This document shows, piece after piece, positions 11,001 to 21,708 of a stretch of 64,000 bases of DNA. Each line of letters begins with the position of its first letter. Positions within the stretch are counted from its first letter, which is position 1. The notes under the pieces were generated by a model. That model had not been told where the DNA came from. It made no database searches and worked only from the letters and a program-made list of their open reading frames with translations. Source of the stretch: Pseudoneurospora amorphoporcata (taxonomy: Eukaryota; Ascomycota; Sordariomycetes; Sordariales; Sordariaceae); assembly GCA_033297205.1 (NCBI GenBank), contig MU859069.1, positions 62,001 to 126,000 on the forward strand, given 5' to 3'. Position numbers and translations under genes: made by a program.

Positions 11001-14000
11001 CGACTTCGCCGCGGGCTGCCTTGTATTCTCCCATTACTATGCAACCTAGCTCCACTTTCCCTCCTATTGCCACGACTACCTCGCGCCCGCGTGGCAACAC
11101 TCAGAATTTCAACCTGGTGCCCCCGACAGATGGTAGAGAGCACGATCCCCTACAGAGATGGCGTGGTGTTCCTCTTATCTCATGGGGCGTAGGTGGAACT
11201 CTGGTGACAATGTTTCCCAAGGACGTGCCGCGATATGGCATGGGCTCAACGGCCCCCATGGTTATTCGTAGCCCGGGAGAAGTCAAGATCAAGAGCATGA
11301 AGGACATAGAGCCGATGGAGGAGCGTTTGGCCAAATTTCCTGGTCCTTTGAAGGGGAAGTCGAAGAAGAAGGAGACCATCACCTGGTTGACAAACGGCAT
11401 TGAGGCACTGGAGAAGACTTTGCCTACCAACCTGTCTCATCAGCTCAACCCGTCTCATGAGGACAAGCGGACAACAGAGAGACTCTTGCTTTGGAAGATT
11501 CTGAGGGTCTTCGTCGAGCATGATGGCGTGTTGGAAGGTAACCCGACCGTTAACCAAGCTGTGCGCGAAATCCTGTACCCGGAGGCTTCAGTCATTGGTG
11601 GTCAGCCTGAGTTCGCGAATGCCTTGAACCCATCAGGATTGGGCAACTCTGCCACTACTTCGCTACAGGCCGACTCAGTCGACTCTTCCGCTGTTGAGCA
11701 AATCCGCAATCATCTCGTCAGTGGTGACAGTGAGAAAGCTGTTTGGGCTGCGGTCGATAAGCGGCTGTGGGGCCATGCATTCCTGCTGGCCAACGCCCTC
11801 AACCCTGACTTGTATAAGCGGGTCGCTCAAGAGTTTGTCAAGAACGAGGTAAACTCCACTGGTCACAACAATGAGTCGCTCGCCGCTCTTTATGATGTCC
11901 TCTCTGGCAACCACGAGGAAAGCGTGGACGAGCTGGTGCCTGCCCATGCCCGTGCCGGTCTTCAGCTCGTGGCCAAAGATTCCTCTTCTGGTCCCTCCAA
12001 GGACGCCATGGGTGGTCTTGATAAGTGGCGCGAAACCCTCTCTTTGGTCCTCAGCAACAGGACCCCTGATGATGCCCGGGCCATCAACTCTTTGGGCAAC
12101 TTGCTCTCAGGTTATGGAAGGGCAGAGGCGGCTCATATCTGCTTCTTGTTTGCCAGAAGCCAAACAATTTTTGGTGGCCTGGATAACCCAAACTCCAACT
12201 TCGTGCTTGTTGGGTCTGACCATAGGAGGCAGGCTGACCAGTTCGCAAAGGAGATGGAGCCTCTTTTGTTGAGCGAGGTTTATGAGTATGGCCAAAGCCT
12301 TGCTGGTGGTACTGTGCCCGTCAGCAATCCTCATTTGGCGGCGTACAAACTGCAACACGCGTATGCTCTGGCCGAGTACGGCTTCAGAGACAAGGCGCTT
12401 CAGTACTGCGAGGCTATTACGGCTGCCATCACTGCGCAGACGAAGCGCTCTCCTTACTACCATGCTATCCTTGAGGTCTATGTCGATGACTTGACGAAGC
12501 GATTGAAGCAGGCACCCAAGGAGGAATCAAACTCTTGGATCCCGAAGCCTAGCATGAACAAGGTATCTGATTCCATGTGGAACCGGTTCAACAAGTTCGT
12601 CGCTGGAGATGACAACGAGGATGGCAGTAAGGGCTCACCTGACGCTATGGGAGAATCCGGTCCCTTCGCACGGATCGCCGGAGGAACCCCGACCATCAGT
12701 CGCTCACCCTCCGTCAACAACCTCGAGACTTTTGGCGCGGCCATTCCCACCTATGGCATGCCAACTGTTCCCGTGACAAACGGTCCCAACATGTTCTCTC
12801 CTCCCGCCACGCGGACGGCTTCACGCTACGCACCAGGCGCTGCTCAACCGTCGACTCCGAACTATAACCCCTATGAGACGAACTCTCCATATGCGCCTCG
12901 CTCATCCATGGAACGGGCCTCGGGCGAGTACAGCAGAAGCTCGGTTGAGCTTCCCCGCCGGTCTTTGGATTCTCAGCGGGGTTATGCGCACAGCAGCTAC
13001 GCTCCCAACCGTACATCTTCGCCTGCTCAGCCATATACACCTTATGGCACGACGCCACAGGAACCATCCTACCCTCTGCCTAACATGCAGCCTCAGCCAA
13101 GTTTGACATCCCCACCGGCTACCACCTCTGGTTATCAACCCTTCACTCCACAAAACAATGTCCAGGCAAATGATGAGCCTGCTCACGAGCCCACATCTGC
13201 CCCGTCAACCGGCTACCAGCCACCATCGTACGGCGGGTATGAGCCTCCGTCGTTCACCCCTTACGAGGCCCCCATGACCAACAACGAGGAGGGTGCCTCC
13301 AAGGAAAATGGTGACGCTAGCCAGGGTGGTGAAGCTTTCAACACCTTTGAGCCCCCGTCATTCCAGCCATATAGCTATGAGCCGCCTTCTTACGAGCCGG
13401 ACACTCAGCCTTCGAAGGATGATGAATCAGAGGAGGAGAAGCCCAAACCGAAGAAGAAGGGCCCCATGTACGATGATGATGACGATGACTTCGCCGCGGC
13501 GCCAAAGCCTGCTGGCAAATCCAAGGCCGAGATTGACCGGGAGAACGAGGAGATGGTCCGTCGGATCGCCGAAGAAGAAGGTTTAGTACCATCAGTCCAC
13601 TTCAACTCTCAAACATATCACTAACATGTACCTCCAGCCAAACGCGCCGCAGAAGCCAAAGTCGCCAAGAAGGGATGGGGCTTCACCAGCTGGTTTGGCA
13701 AGAAGGAGGCTGCCGCTGCTGACGCCGCCGCCGCAAACAGCCCTGGCAAGCCCATCCGCGCCAAGCTGGGCGAGGCCAACTCGTTCTACTACGACCCCGA
13801 GCAAAAGCGGTGGGTCAACAAGAACGCCAGCCCCCAAGACCAAGCCGCCAAAAAGGCCACGCCGCCACCGCCCAGGGGCGGCATCCCGCGCTCATCCGCC
13901 TCCAGCCCTGCTCCTCCCATGGGCATGGGCGGCAGCGCCCCCAACACGCCCGGCCGCGCCAGCGCCCCACCTGCTGGTCCGCCTAGACCGGCGGCGCTCA

Positions 14001-14305
14001 CGTCTTCGGCTTCGGAAAATATGATTGGTTCTGGCCCACCTAGTGCTGTTGGTCCTCCCACACCGGGTGGTATCAATGGGCCCCCTAGTGCGGGGCTGTT
14101 GTCACCCGGTATGGCCACGGCGATGCAGCGTACAACGTCGAACACGAGCGCGGCGAGCGCGCCGCCTAGTGGTGTTGGTGCCAGTAAACCGTTGAGCACG
14201 ACGAGTAGTATTGATGATTTGTTGGGGGCGGCCGGGCCGAGGAAGAGGGGCGAGGCGAAGAAGCCGAGGAAGGCGGCCAGGTATGTGGATGTTATGCAGA
14301 AGTAG
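8003..14305 (+). CDS. SEC16: COPII coat assembly scaffold Sec16
   Basis: Sec16 organises ER exit sites and binds Sec23, Sec24 and Sec31. Exons are 8003-13580 and 13638-14305, with an intron at 13581-13637 (GTTTAG donor, CACTAAC branch, CAG acceptor), giving 2081 residues. The N-terminal half is acidic and disordered, with repeated DDFFSQ/FFGSDDEGF-like segments, a Gln run near residues 230-255 and long Pro/Ser/Ala stretches. The central conserved domain begins near residue 1047 (PLQRWRGVPLISWGVGGTLV). The alpha-helical ACE1 region follows at about 1230-1500. The C-terminus returns to Pro/Tyr/Ser-rich sequence and has a KKGWGFTSWFGKKE segment that only reads through after splicing. The start CACCATGG is a strong context. 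Gene length and domain order fit fungal Sec16. It is convergent with HUS1. Confidence 0.95.
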
Positions 14306-15426
14306 GGGTTGGATGGGTGTCAAGAAAGCTGTTGTATAAAGGTTAGGTTAACGTTAGATTGGATTGGATTGTTTTGGTAATGCAAACAGAGTGTACTACG
14401 TAATGAATCAAGAGGTTGATGGTGTCTTTGGGAAGAAGGGTGAATTCTTAGGTTGTGCGAGTGTTGAGTGAAGAGGAGGTTGGCTGGTTGGGTCTGTACC
14501 TATCTAGTGGCTTCATGGTTCCTTGAGCTCAAAGACATGGCAAAATGTGTGTGCTCATTCAACTATTCAGAAGGCACTTGTCAACCAACTCCTGTGTCTG
14601 GCCCCCACAACTGCAAGTTGATGTTGATATTGGTCAATCCATCTCCTGTAATGATCAAGACGGGATGGATGGATGGATGGTAGGTCTTGGCAAACAACGG
14701 GTACAGTAACCTCCCCCAAACTCGTAAAAAAAAAGGGGGGGTTTGTTTACATTGCGACTCACTCAGCATCTTACCTGTCTGTCTTCATCTATCCACATCT
14801 ACAAAGCGGAAGGATATCACAGGGATATATACGAGCGGCCCGACGCGTCCAGCTAAGGTACACTAAAATGACACCAAAATCAATCAACCCTCTGTAAAAT
14901 TCATCATTTATGTATACAAATAAATGAAGCTAGGTAACCAAATGATCCAAGACACAACAACACAACCCAACCAACCCAGACTGAGGAAGAAAAAAATGAG
15001 GAGAAAGGGGGATAAAGGAAGTTGCAGCAGAAAAGAAACAAAAAGAAAGAAAGAAAGAAAAAGTGTGACCCGCACGGGATCCGAACCGGTATCCTTCGGT
15101 TTATTTGGTCAATCATTAATAGCTCGACTTCATGCCTGATGTTGATTATTCGCACTATATATGGTTAGGCAAAGTGACGATGTTTCTTGTTGCCTGTTGA
15201 TGTTGACATGAGGTTTTGGTAATGTAGATTATTCCGGTGTTATACACACCATGTTTGTATGTCCAGTATACCGTCCTTTAACTCCGGGCTTATAACATCA
15301 AGATGGCAAGCCTTGTGGAGCTTTGCCTGTAGTTGTACCGCCATTTCCGTCCCCGTCCGTGTAACGCCATAAGACCAAACCTCTTCCCGGTATAAGTGAT
15401 AGTAACAGCAACCCTCACTCAGGAGA
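14306..15426. other. Intergenic region between convergent SEC16 and HUS1
   Basis: No gene recognised. It holds an (ATGG)n run near 14664-14682, an AAAG repeat near 15044-15061 and, at about 15064-15100 on the minus strand, a short tRNA-3'-end-like sequence followed by a T-run. The two 3' untranslated regions must lie here. Confidence 0.5.
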
Positions 15427-16669
15427 TTAAGTGCTATAACCAGTAACGTAGTACTGTTGTCACGAGATGTTAGTAACAGGTTCAGACTTGGGCCAAGAAT
15501 CAAAAGGGGAAAAACTCACAGTAACAACATTCTCCCCATCCCCGTCTCCTCCGCCCCTCCCCGCCCCCACCCCCGGAAAATCATCATCATCACCCTTCCG
15601 CACATAAACATACAAGATCAGCGCATGCGCATGCGTAAAGCACGCAATGACTCTGCTCCCCTCCAGCCTGCCGACGCTCAACACCCTGCTCCAATCCTTC
15701 CCATCGACCCTAACCGTCGCCCACTTCTCCGGCCCGGCCTCCCTGTATTTGGTAGACGGATGCTCCTCAATCGGCACCGTTAGCTGCGCCGGGTCCAGCT
15801 CCGGGTTCTCGAGGCAGCCTTCCCAGACACTCGTAATATCTAGGGTGTCGGCGATCAGCCTGAGCCTCAAGGAGCCGTGCATGTTGGCACTTAGCTCCAA
15901 TTTCGGGTGCTGTGCTTCTTTTCTAGCAGAAGAGGAGGAGGAGGCAGAGGCCGTAGTGATGGCCAGCTTGGTGAACCGGTCCGAAATGCTTTTGAGTTGC
16001 AGCAGGGGCGGGAGAAGGATGTGCACGTCTGGCTCCCGCACTTTCGGCTGCATGATGGTCTCGACGGTGTCCGGGTGCAGGACCCGCACAGGGATGTCTT
16101 GCGTGATGACCTTTTCGCGCTCGCGCTTGAGGGTTAGTTCGAGGGATTCTTGGGGATAGAGGGAGTTGTTGTTTTCGGAGAAGGGGTCGTTGTCGTAGTC
16201 GTCCGTTCGGTCCATGGAGTCGGCGTTTTTGTTGTTGTTGCGACGGGAGGGTGCGTCCTTGGTCATGGTGTGGATGGTCATGGAGAGCATGGGGATGCCG
16301 TCGCGCTTGGTGAGACGGAGGCTGGCGTGGTTGCTGTTGAGGGCGGATTTCAAGGCTCGTTGGAGCGGGCCCAGGGGAAGTTCTAGGTTGATGGTGTTGC
16401 TGGCTTCGGCGGATTGGATGTGGTAGCTGTCGAAGATGGTGTCGACCGAGAAGGAGGCCCATACTTGGGACCCGGTGTCGGGGATGACGGTGAACCTAAC
16501 TGTGTCATCGTCGAGCCGGACCCAGGCGATCTTTTCTAGAATGTTGAGGGCGGCTACAAGCTCTGGGGAGGGAAACGCAGGTTAGAAGCAGGAGAAGGAG
16601 GTGGGCAACTTGGGATGGGGACTCACTGAAGAAGGTACGGATATTTCGGAGTTCTGTTTTGAAGCGCAT
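15427..16669 (-). CDS. HUS1: Checkpoint clamp subunit Hus1 (9-1-1 complex)
   Basis: Hus1 forms the Rad9-Rad1-Hus1 ring, a PCNA-like clamp loaded at damaged DNA to activate the ATR/Mec1 checkpoint. Exons are 16669-16627, 16562-15520 and 15453-15427 (introns of 64 and 66 nt, donors GTGAGT), giving 370 residues. The start reads MRFKTELRNIRTFFKLVAAL, the typical Hus1 N-terminus. EKIAWVRLDDDTVRFTVIP and the ALKSALNSNHASLRLTK region follow. A central Asn/Asp/Ser-rich insert lies in a loop, and a second PCNA-like half contains LELSANMHGSLRLRL. The last exon is only 27 nt and supplies the beta-strand ending YYVTGYST; without it the second exon would run into unrelated residues. It is tandem with the RING gene, with 570 bp between them. 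Confidence 0.93.
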
Positions 16670-17239
16670 CTTTCCGGGGATCTATAACAATGACCATACG
16701 ACCCAATGATGGAGATACAATCGAGTAATTGTAGGCGATAGAGAAAGTAAACCAAGCACACAAACGATTTCGCGTAAATTGATGTGAAGTTGAAGTAAGA
16801 TGCCATTGACGGAAGGTGGGGATTTGATCACCAACTAAGAGCCCTGCTAGCGCGGGGTTGCCGCCTGTAGCGTCCCTATAAAATGTCCCTGGCCCCGGCA
16901 TAAGGCTCCGTTCGTACCTGCCTGCTTGCTATAACGTCACCACTATCCTGACTCTTCAAATGTACGTACATTCCGATCCGTTGCTCTTCCCATCCAGACC
17001 GTTTAATCACTCCAACGAAGGACAAGACAGGCAAAACTGAAGCACCCACAACATCCCTTAGACCTAGTGAGCCTGGGTATAGTAGAAATGGAACCTACTC
17101 CCGTCCCAGGCCAATGTATGCCATCCCTAGTCTAGATAAGGTATCTAGACCATCTGAACGTTCGAGATTGCGATTGAAGACTTCGTCCTCTCTATTCTAG
17201 CAGACCATCTCCCACGCAGACAAGACTGAGCCAGGCCTT
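16670..17239. other. Intergenic region between the RING gene and HUS1
   Basis: This holds the HUS1 promoter on the minus strand and the 3' end of the RING gene. I see no gene or repeat in it. Confidence 0.5.
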
Positions 17240-18082
17240 TTACTTGGTGGAGGAACCCAAACTGAGACTTGTCAACGCCTGCCTATCCCACCACCACTCC
17301 CATTCATAATCCCTCGCGCCATTCCAGTTGTTATCGAATCGACGTTCGAATCGAGTCTCGAACCGAGCGGTTGCGTACTCTGCATCGTTCCGCCTGTCCG
17401 TCGCCACTGGTGAACTAAACATCTTTTTCAGCAAAAGCTTCCACCTCGACGTGCGCTGTCGTTTCCTGACGTGTCTCGCGGCCACCACTTTATGCCCGCT
17501 CGCAATCATCTCGGTGCAATACGCACAGTTGTACTGCAAGGATCTCATGACGAGGGCTCGGATGGTCTCTCGGTTGATCTTGGCGGCGTTGCGACCCTCG
17601 GTGACGAACAAGGCGGGCAGGACGGGATGGCCACAGCCGTGGACGAGCGAGTATCGGCACATGGGGCATTGCGGTCGGTCGTAGGCCACCATCTGGATGT
17701 AGTGCTTGATGCAGTGGCTCCCAAACATGTGTCCGCACGGCAGGACGCTCCAGGTCTCGACGATGCCTTCGGAGCTGGGAAAGCCGATCTCTTCGTGGCA
17801 GATGGGGCACATCTTGTCTGCGGGATCGGTTTCCTCTTCGGATTGTGCCTCGACCTGCTTCTCTTTGACTCTCTCGGTCCAGCCGCTGTTCTTGCCTTTC
17901 GAGGAGGCGAGCGGCTTGTTGGCTGGGGCAGCCAGGGCCCGGTGACCGAAAAGTACTCGGCTCATGATGGTGTCGCGGATTGCTTCGACCAAGCCGTAGA
18001 GTTGGGAGAAGATCCAGAGAGAGATAGCTATAAGAACTCCGAAGGGAGGTTCAGCCAAATGTAAGAAGATGAATTCGAGCAT
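17240..18082 (-). CDS. Membrane-anchored RING-finger protein, probable E3 ubiquitin ligase
   Basis: An uninterrupted 280-residue frame. A hydrophobic segment at residues 5-30 (IFLHLAEPPFGVLIAISLWI) should anchor it in a membrane. A basic linker follows, then a RING-type zinc finger at about residues 90-145: CPICHEEIG, then LPCGHMFGSHCIKHY, then QCPMCRYSL. The ligand order is Cys-Cys...Cys-His...Cys...Cys-Cys, but the usual fifth ligand (His or Cys two residues after the CGH histidine pair) is Gly, with a His just before the next Cys. A CGHP and a CAYC lie further on. The C-terminus is Arg-rich, then Trp/Asn-rich. I do not recognise the orthologue; ubiquitin ligase activity is inferred from the RING alone. 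It is divergent from ESS2 across 1.55 kb. Confidence 0.75.
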   Translation of the reverse strand: MLEFIFLHLAEPPFGVLIAISLWIFSQLYGLVEAIRDTIMSRVLFGHRALAAPANKPLASSKGKNSGWTERVKEKQVEAQSEEETDPADKMCPICHEEIGFPSSEGIVETWSVLPCGHMFGSHCIKHYIQMVAYDRPQCPMCRYSLVHGCGHPVLPALFVTEGRNAAKINRETIRALVMRSLQYNCAYCTEMIASGHKVVAARHVRKRQRTSRWKLLLKKMFSSPVATDRRNDAEYATARFETRFERRFDNNWNGARDYEWEWWWDRQALTSLSLGSSTK

Positions 18083-19635
18083 TTGGTGTAACGGTGGTTT
18101 GACACCAACAAGATAAGGTTGGTTGGTTGGGGGCAGGGGTCAGATGAAAAGGTTATATCGGAATGTCTCGCTGAGGTGGGCGTTGGCACGAGCATAGGAG
18201 GCTGGAAAGGGTGGGCAACAAGGTCACCTCAACAAGAGAAGGGGAGAAGGATCACGATGTGGCAAAAGATGGTTTCGTAAAGGTGTTGTCTGGGGACGAA
18301 CAGAGCATTTCAACAGGGGAGATTGTCTTTCGTACCTCGGGCAATGCGTTTAGCTTCCCTCCGATGTTATCTGTTGCAGCCGGCTCGTCTCCGTCAGTAT
18401 CAGGAGTTCAAATGTCGAGTTCGTGACACCGAGTCTACGTCAAGGCCTGCGATCCTCGGCGTACCGACTGCTTCGATGCGGAAAAGAACAAAAACAGCAA
18501 AAAGCCGAGGAGGTGACGGTAGTAATACCAATGTATGTCGGCAGTGGATGTGTGGTTGAGTGCAGTTTTTAGCTTCGCAAGCTACCAATGAAATGGTGTG
18601 CCTGGAGGTGCATAAACCGGGCAATGAAGACGAGAAAGATTTGGAAGTCCTTCTTTTTCTTGAAACAACCACAAGGCAGACTCACGGACGGACGCTTGGG
18701 TCAGTCGTTCACATTTGGGTCGGCAACCACCAAAACAAACCGCCAGGTTCAGCCAATCAAACCATCCAGAACCATCAGCATGATCAAGCCAGCCCGAACC
18801 GCTGGGCATCCGAAAAGTCAGATAGCCCATCCCACGTGCTGTGATGGAGATAAGCATACTTGTAATGATATCTCGGCCGCTTTCTGAAGATATTTCATCT
18901 CATCATGCTAGACGATGGTATGCGACAAGTCCCACATGTCCAAGTCTGTACGACCTCATCCCTATTACGAGCTTGCATCAAATGATGCCCCAAGATGCAG
19001 GAGGCTATCAACCACCCCTCATGACGAAAAGACGAAGTAAACAAGAGCCAGGATTTAGTGTCATCAACAGATGCAGAGAAACCCGAACTCGGTCGGTCTC
19101 CCTTGCACATGTTCCTGACATGTTGGCTACAGTGAAGCATCCTGGTCCGCAACAACCAAGGTATCTCTGGTAGCATGCCTGTCAAAGCTTTGCTTATCTA
19201 GCCTAGGATCCGGACTGTTACCCAGAAGCAATGGCTTATTGATATTATCGAAGGAATCATATGAGTTGACGTCCGATGTGAAAGATGATGGTGAACTTAT
19301 ACACAGTAAGTTTTAGTGGTCCACAGTGGAGTCCCGCCAATACCGTGTAGTTCTGAATGTGTTTCATACTGTATTTCAATGTTTCATTGGACGCAGTGAC
19401 CGTGCCCCACTGGCCTTATACTACTGGCATTTCTTGGCAAGCAGTGGCTCAAAGGACAAGCCAAAGCCCGATCATGGTCGCCTCCAATAATTACGCGACC
19501 GACAACTTCATCCCCGGACAACACCCAACATCACTTTCTTCGGTGTCGCCCATCCCGCTGCTTGGGACACGAACCGGCCGACGCTTTGTCGGCAAATTTT
19601 CGCCCCTTCAGGTTACCGATCCCAGTCGCTTCACC
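18083..19635. promoter_or_regulatory. Intergenic region between divergent RING gene and ESS2
   Basis: 1.55 kb without a recognisable gene. Short open frames on both strands look like chance. The promoters of both flanking genes must be here. The ESS2 frame stays open upstream of its chosen start (back to about 19357), but that sequence resembles leader more than protein. Confidence 0.45.
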
Positions 19636-21021
19636 ATGGCTTCAGAACCACCGATGTCGACGGCGCTCGTCCGCAAGAGGACCGACACCGAGTTGATGCC
19701 ACCGCCGCCCCCTGCGAAAAAGATCAAACGACCAAAGAGAGTCATTGATGAAGACAGTTATACCGACGCCCTATCGCACATTATTGCGCGCGACTTCTTC
19801 CCAGGTCTACAAGAAGCAGAGTCACAGAGAGAGTATTTGGACGCCCTAGAATCAAAAGATCCAGAATGGATTTCGAGCGCCACCCAGCGTCTGCAGCAAG
19901 CCATGACCCCCGGCCGGCATCAGACACCTAACCGCCCCTTCCATTCCGCGTCATCAGGCCCCGGTTCCGAAACGCCCATGGGCTACGCCGGCGACACCCC
20001 GATGAGTACGATATCCTCGAGAACCGTGCAGGAAAAGAGCAAGCTCGACACGAACATGAGCCTGGGCACATTCCAGGCAAAGTACACCAGCGAAGACAAC
20101 GAGAGTTTCTACAAGTTGCTGGATAAGCAGAATCAGAAGAGGGCGGAAAAGCACGCTTGGCTGTGGAACGGGAACAAGTTACCTTCGAAGCAACAACTCA
20201 AGCAAAGGGAGGTGGAACAGAAGCTGCTCGAGAGCGGAAAGAGTCTGGTAGATGATGGATTTAAGAAGGATCGCCTGGCGATCAAGAGCAAGGATGATGA
20301 CCGGCCAGCTGCCCCGGCGCATTGGAAAGCAAAACCGAACAACGAACTGATGTTCGTACCGGAAGGCGTGGACGGGGTATTGGAGACGCCGGCGGAGCAG
20401 GCGCAAAGAGAATCACGAGCCGAGCCGAAGAGGATCATGTACGAAAACACACGAGTTCCGCAACCTTATGTGCCTCCAGAAGATAACCGAACAAGGGCTT
20501 CATCACCATCACTCTCAGATATCAGGAATGCGATTGCGGGCAATCGACGTGCTTGCGATACGGAGACCAGCGTCGGAGGAGGTGGCGAGACACCGCGGAT
20601 CAACGGTTACGCCTTTGTCGATGACGAGGAACCAGAGCCTCCGCGGAAAACATGCACAACATCACCCCCGGTTATCGATCTTGGTCCAGGCGATGCAACA
20701 CCAAACCCGTTCTACCTTCAGGAGCAAAGAAAGAAAGAAGCGCTGCATCATCGTATGGTGGACCGGATATCACAATCCAAAAGAACGTCCGCGAAACTGG
20801 GACTGACTGGAAAGGTGGAGCGTACGCCTGTACCCAAATTCCCGAGTAGTCCCCGGGTTTCGGGCGGGCTGACGCCGGCTGCCCAAAGGTTATGGAGCAA
20901 GATTGGTAGCTCGGGGGGAATGACTCCCAGCTCACCGTTTAGCGGTGAGATTACGAGGACACCAAGAGCTGCTACGCCGAAAGTCAAGAAGACATCTGGC
21001 TTGCGGAATCCGATGAAGTAA
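19636..21021 (+). CDS. ESS2: ESS2/DGCR14 family spliceosome-associated protein
   Basis: Es2 proteins (DGCR14 in human, Bis1 in fission yeast) are nuclear proteins associated with the late spliceosome. The gene is a single exon of 461 residues from TCACCATGG at 19636. The family hallmark lies near the N-terminus: a basic segment (KKIKRPKRVIDEDSYTDAL) followed by IIARDFFPGL. A Thr/Ser/Pro linker, the conserved LGTFQAKYTSEDNESFYKLL block near residue 140, and AWLWNGNKLP follow. The C-terminal third is Pro/Ser/Thr-rich with scattered TPxxP motifs and a basic end (KVKKTSGLRNPMK). Length is normal for the family. COQ8 follows on the same strand after about 690 bp. Confidence 0.9.
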   Translation: MASEPPMSTALVRKRTDTELMPPPPPAKKIKRPKRVIDEDSYTDALSHIIARDFFPGLQEAESQREYLDALESKDPEWISSATQRLQQAMTPGRHQTPNRPFHSASSGPGSETPMGYAGDTPMSTISSRTVQEKSKLDTNMSLGTFQAKYTSEDNESFYKLLDKQNQKRAEKHAWLWNGNKLPSKQQLKQREVEQKLLESGKSLVDDGFKKDRLAIKSKDDDRPAAPAHWKAKPNNELMFVPEGVDGVLETPAEQAQRESRAEPKRIMYENTRVPQPYVPPEDNRTRASSPSLSDIRNAIAGNRRACDTETSVGGGGETPRINGYAFVDDEEPEPPRKTCTTSPPVIDLGPGDATPNPFYLQEQRKKEALHHRMVDRISQSKRTSAKLGLTGKVERTPVPKFPSSPRVSGGLTPAAQRLWSKIGSSGGMTPSSPFSGEITRTPRAATPKVKKTSGLRNPMK

Positions 21022-21708
21022 ACAAATGGGGGGAACTCTCTTTAAACAATATGATACCCAGACGACATGAGCGTCATACATGGAAGTTTGAATTAGGTAC
21101 TTGGAATAAACATGATAGTTGGTAAGCCGGATAGATGGCATATTGTTCTAGAACAAATGGATCAGCGAAATGCCTAGACATAGACCATGCCAAAAATGAT
21201 CTCAAAGTTAAAAGTCTATATTATACGTCACGTATACGCCCCAGGTGGTCAGCGATGAGTAGATGATGAAAGGTCCGAGGAGCAGGAGACGGAATTGTCG
21301 AGAATGGGTAAGGGTTACATTACCAAGTTTCCGGGTCAATACCACGCTAGCAGGGGCCCCTGGACCGTTTCTCACGATGCCGAGCCGGGTCCAAAAATTT
21401 GCGGCTCGACTTCGGCAGCCCAGGCGTCCCTTCGGTTCACTTCACAAGTCACTTTCAGCGCCCATCGTCCGCTATCTCTGGCACTCCATCCGCTGTCACT
21501 TCATATTTCTCCATGCCCACTCCACCGGATTGAATGAGATGGGATGCGAATGAGAGAGTGAAACGTATCATTCCATAAAAGCCGACTAATACCTCAACCA
21601 ACCTCATCCTTCCTTTCGTTGCTCTTTTTCAACTACGGCATTGATCGTGGTCTACTCACAATCTTTTCGAAAAAAAAAAAAAAACATAAAAAAATAAAAG
21701 AAAAAAAC
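21022..21708. promoter_or_regulatory. Intergenic region with COQ8 promoter and A-rich leader
   Basis: No gene seen. Just before the COQ8 start is a nearly pure A tract with a few T and G (21670-21707). The preferred ATG lies directly behind it in the context AAAAACATGA. The frame is open to about 21619, but that extension would encode a Lys-rich run and lacks an ATG start. Confidence 0.5.
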
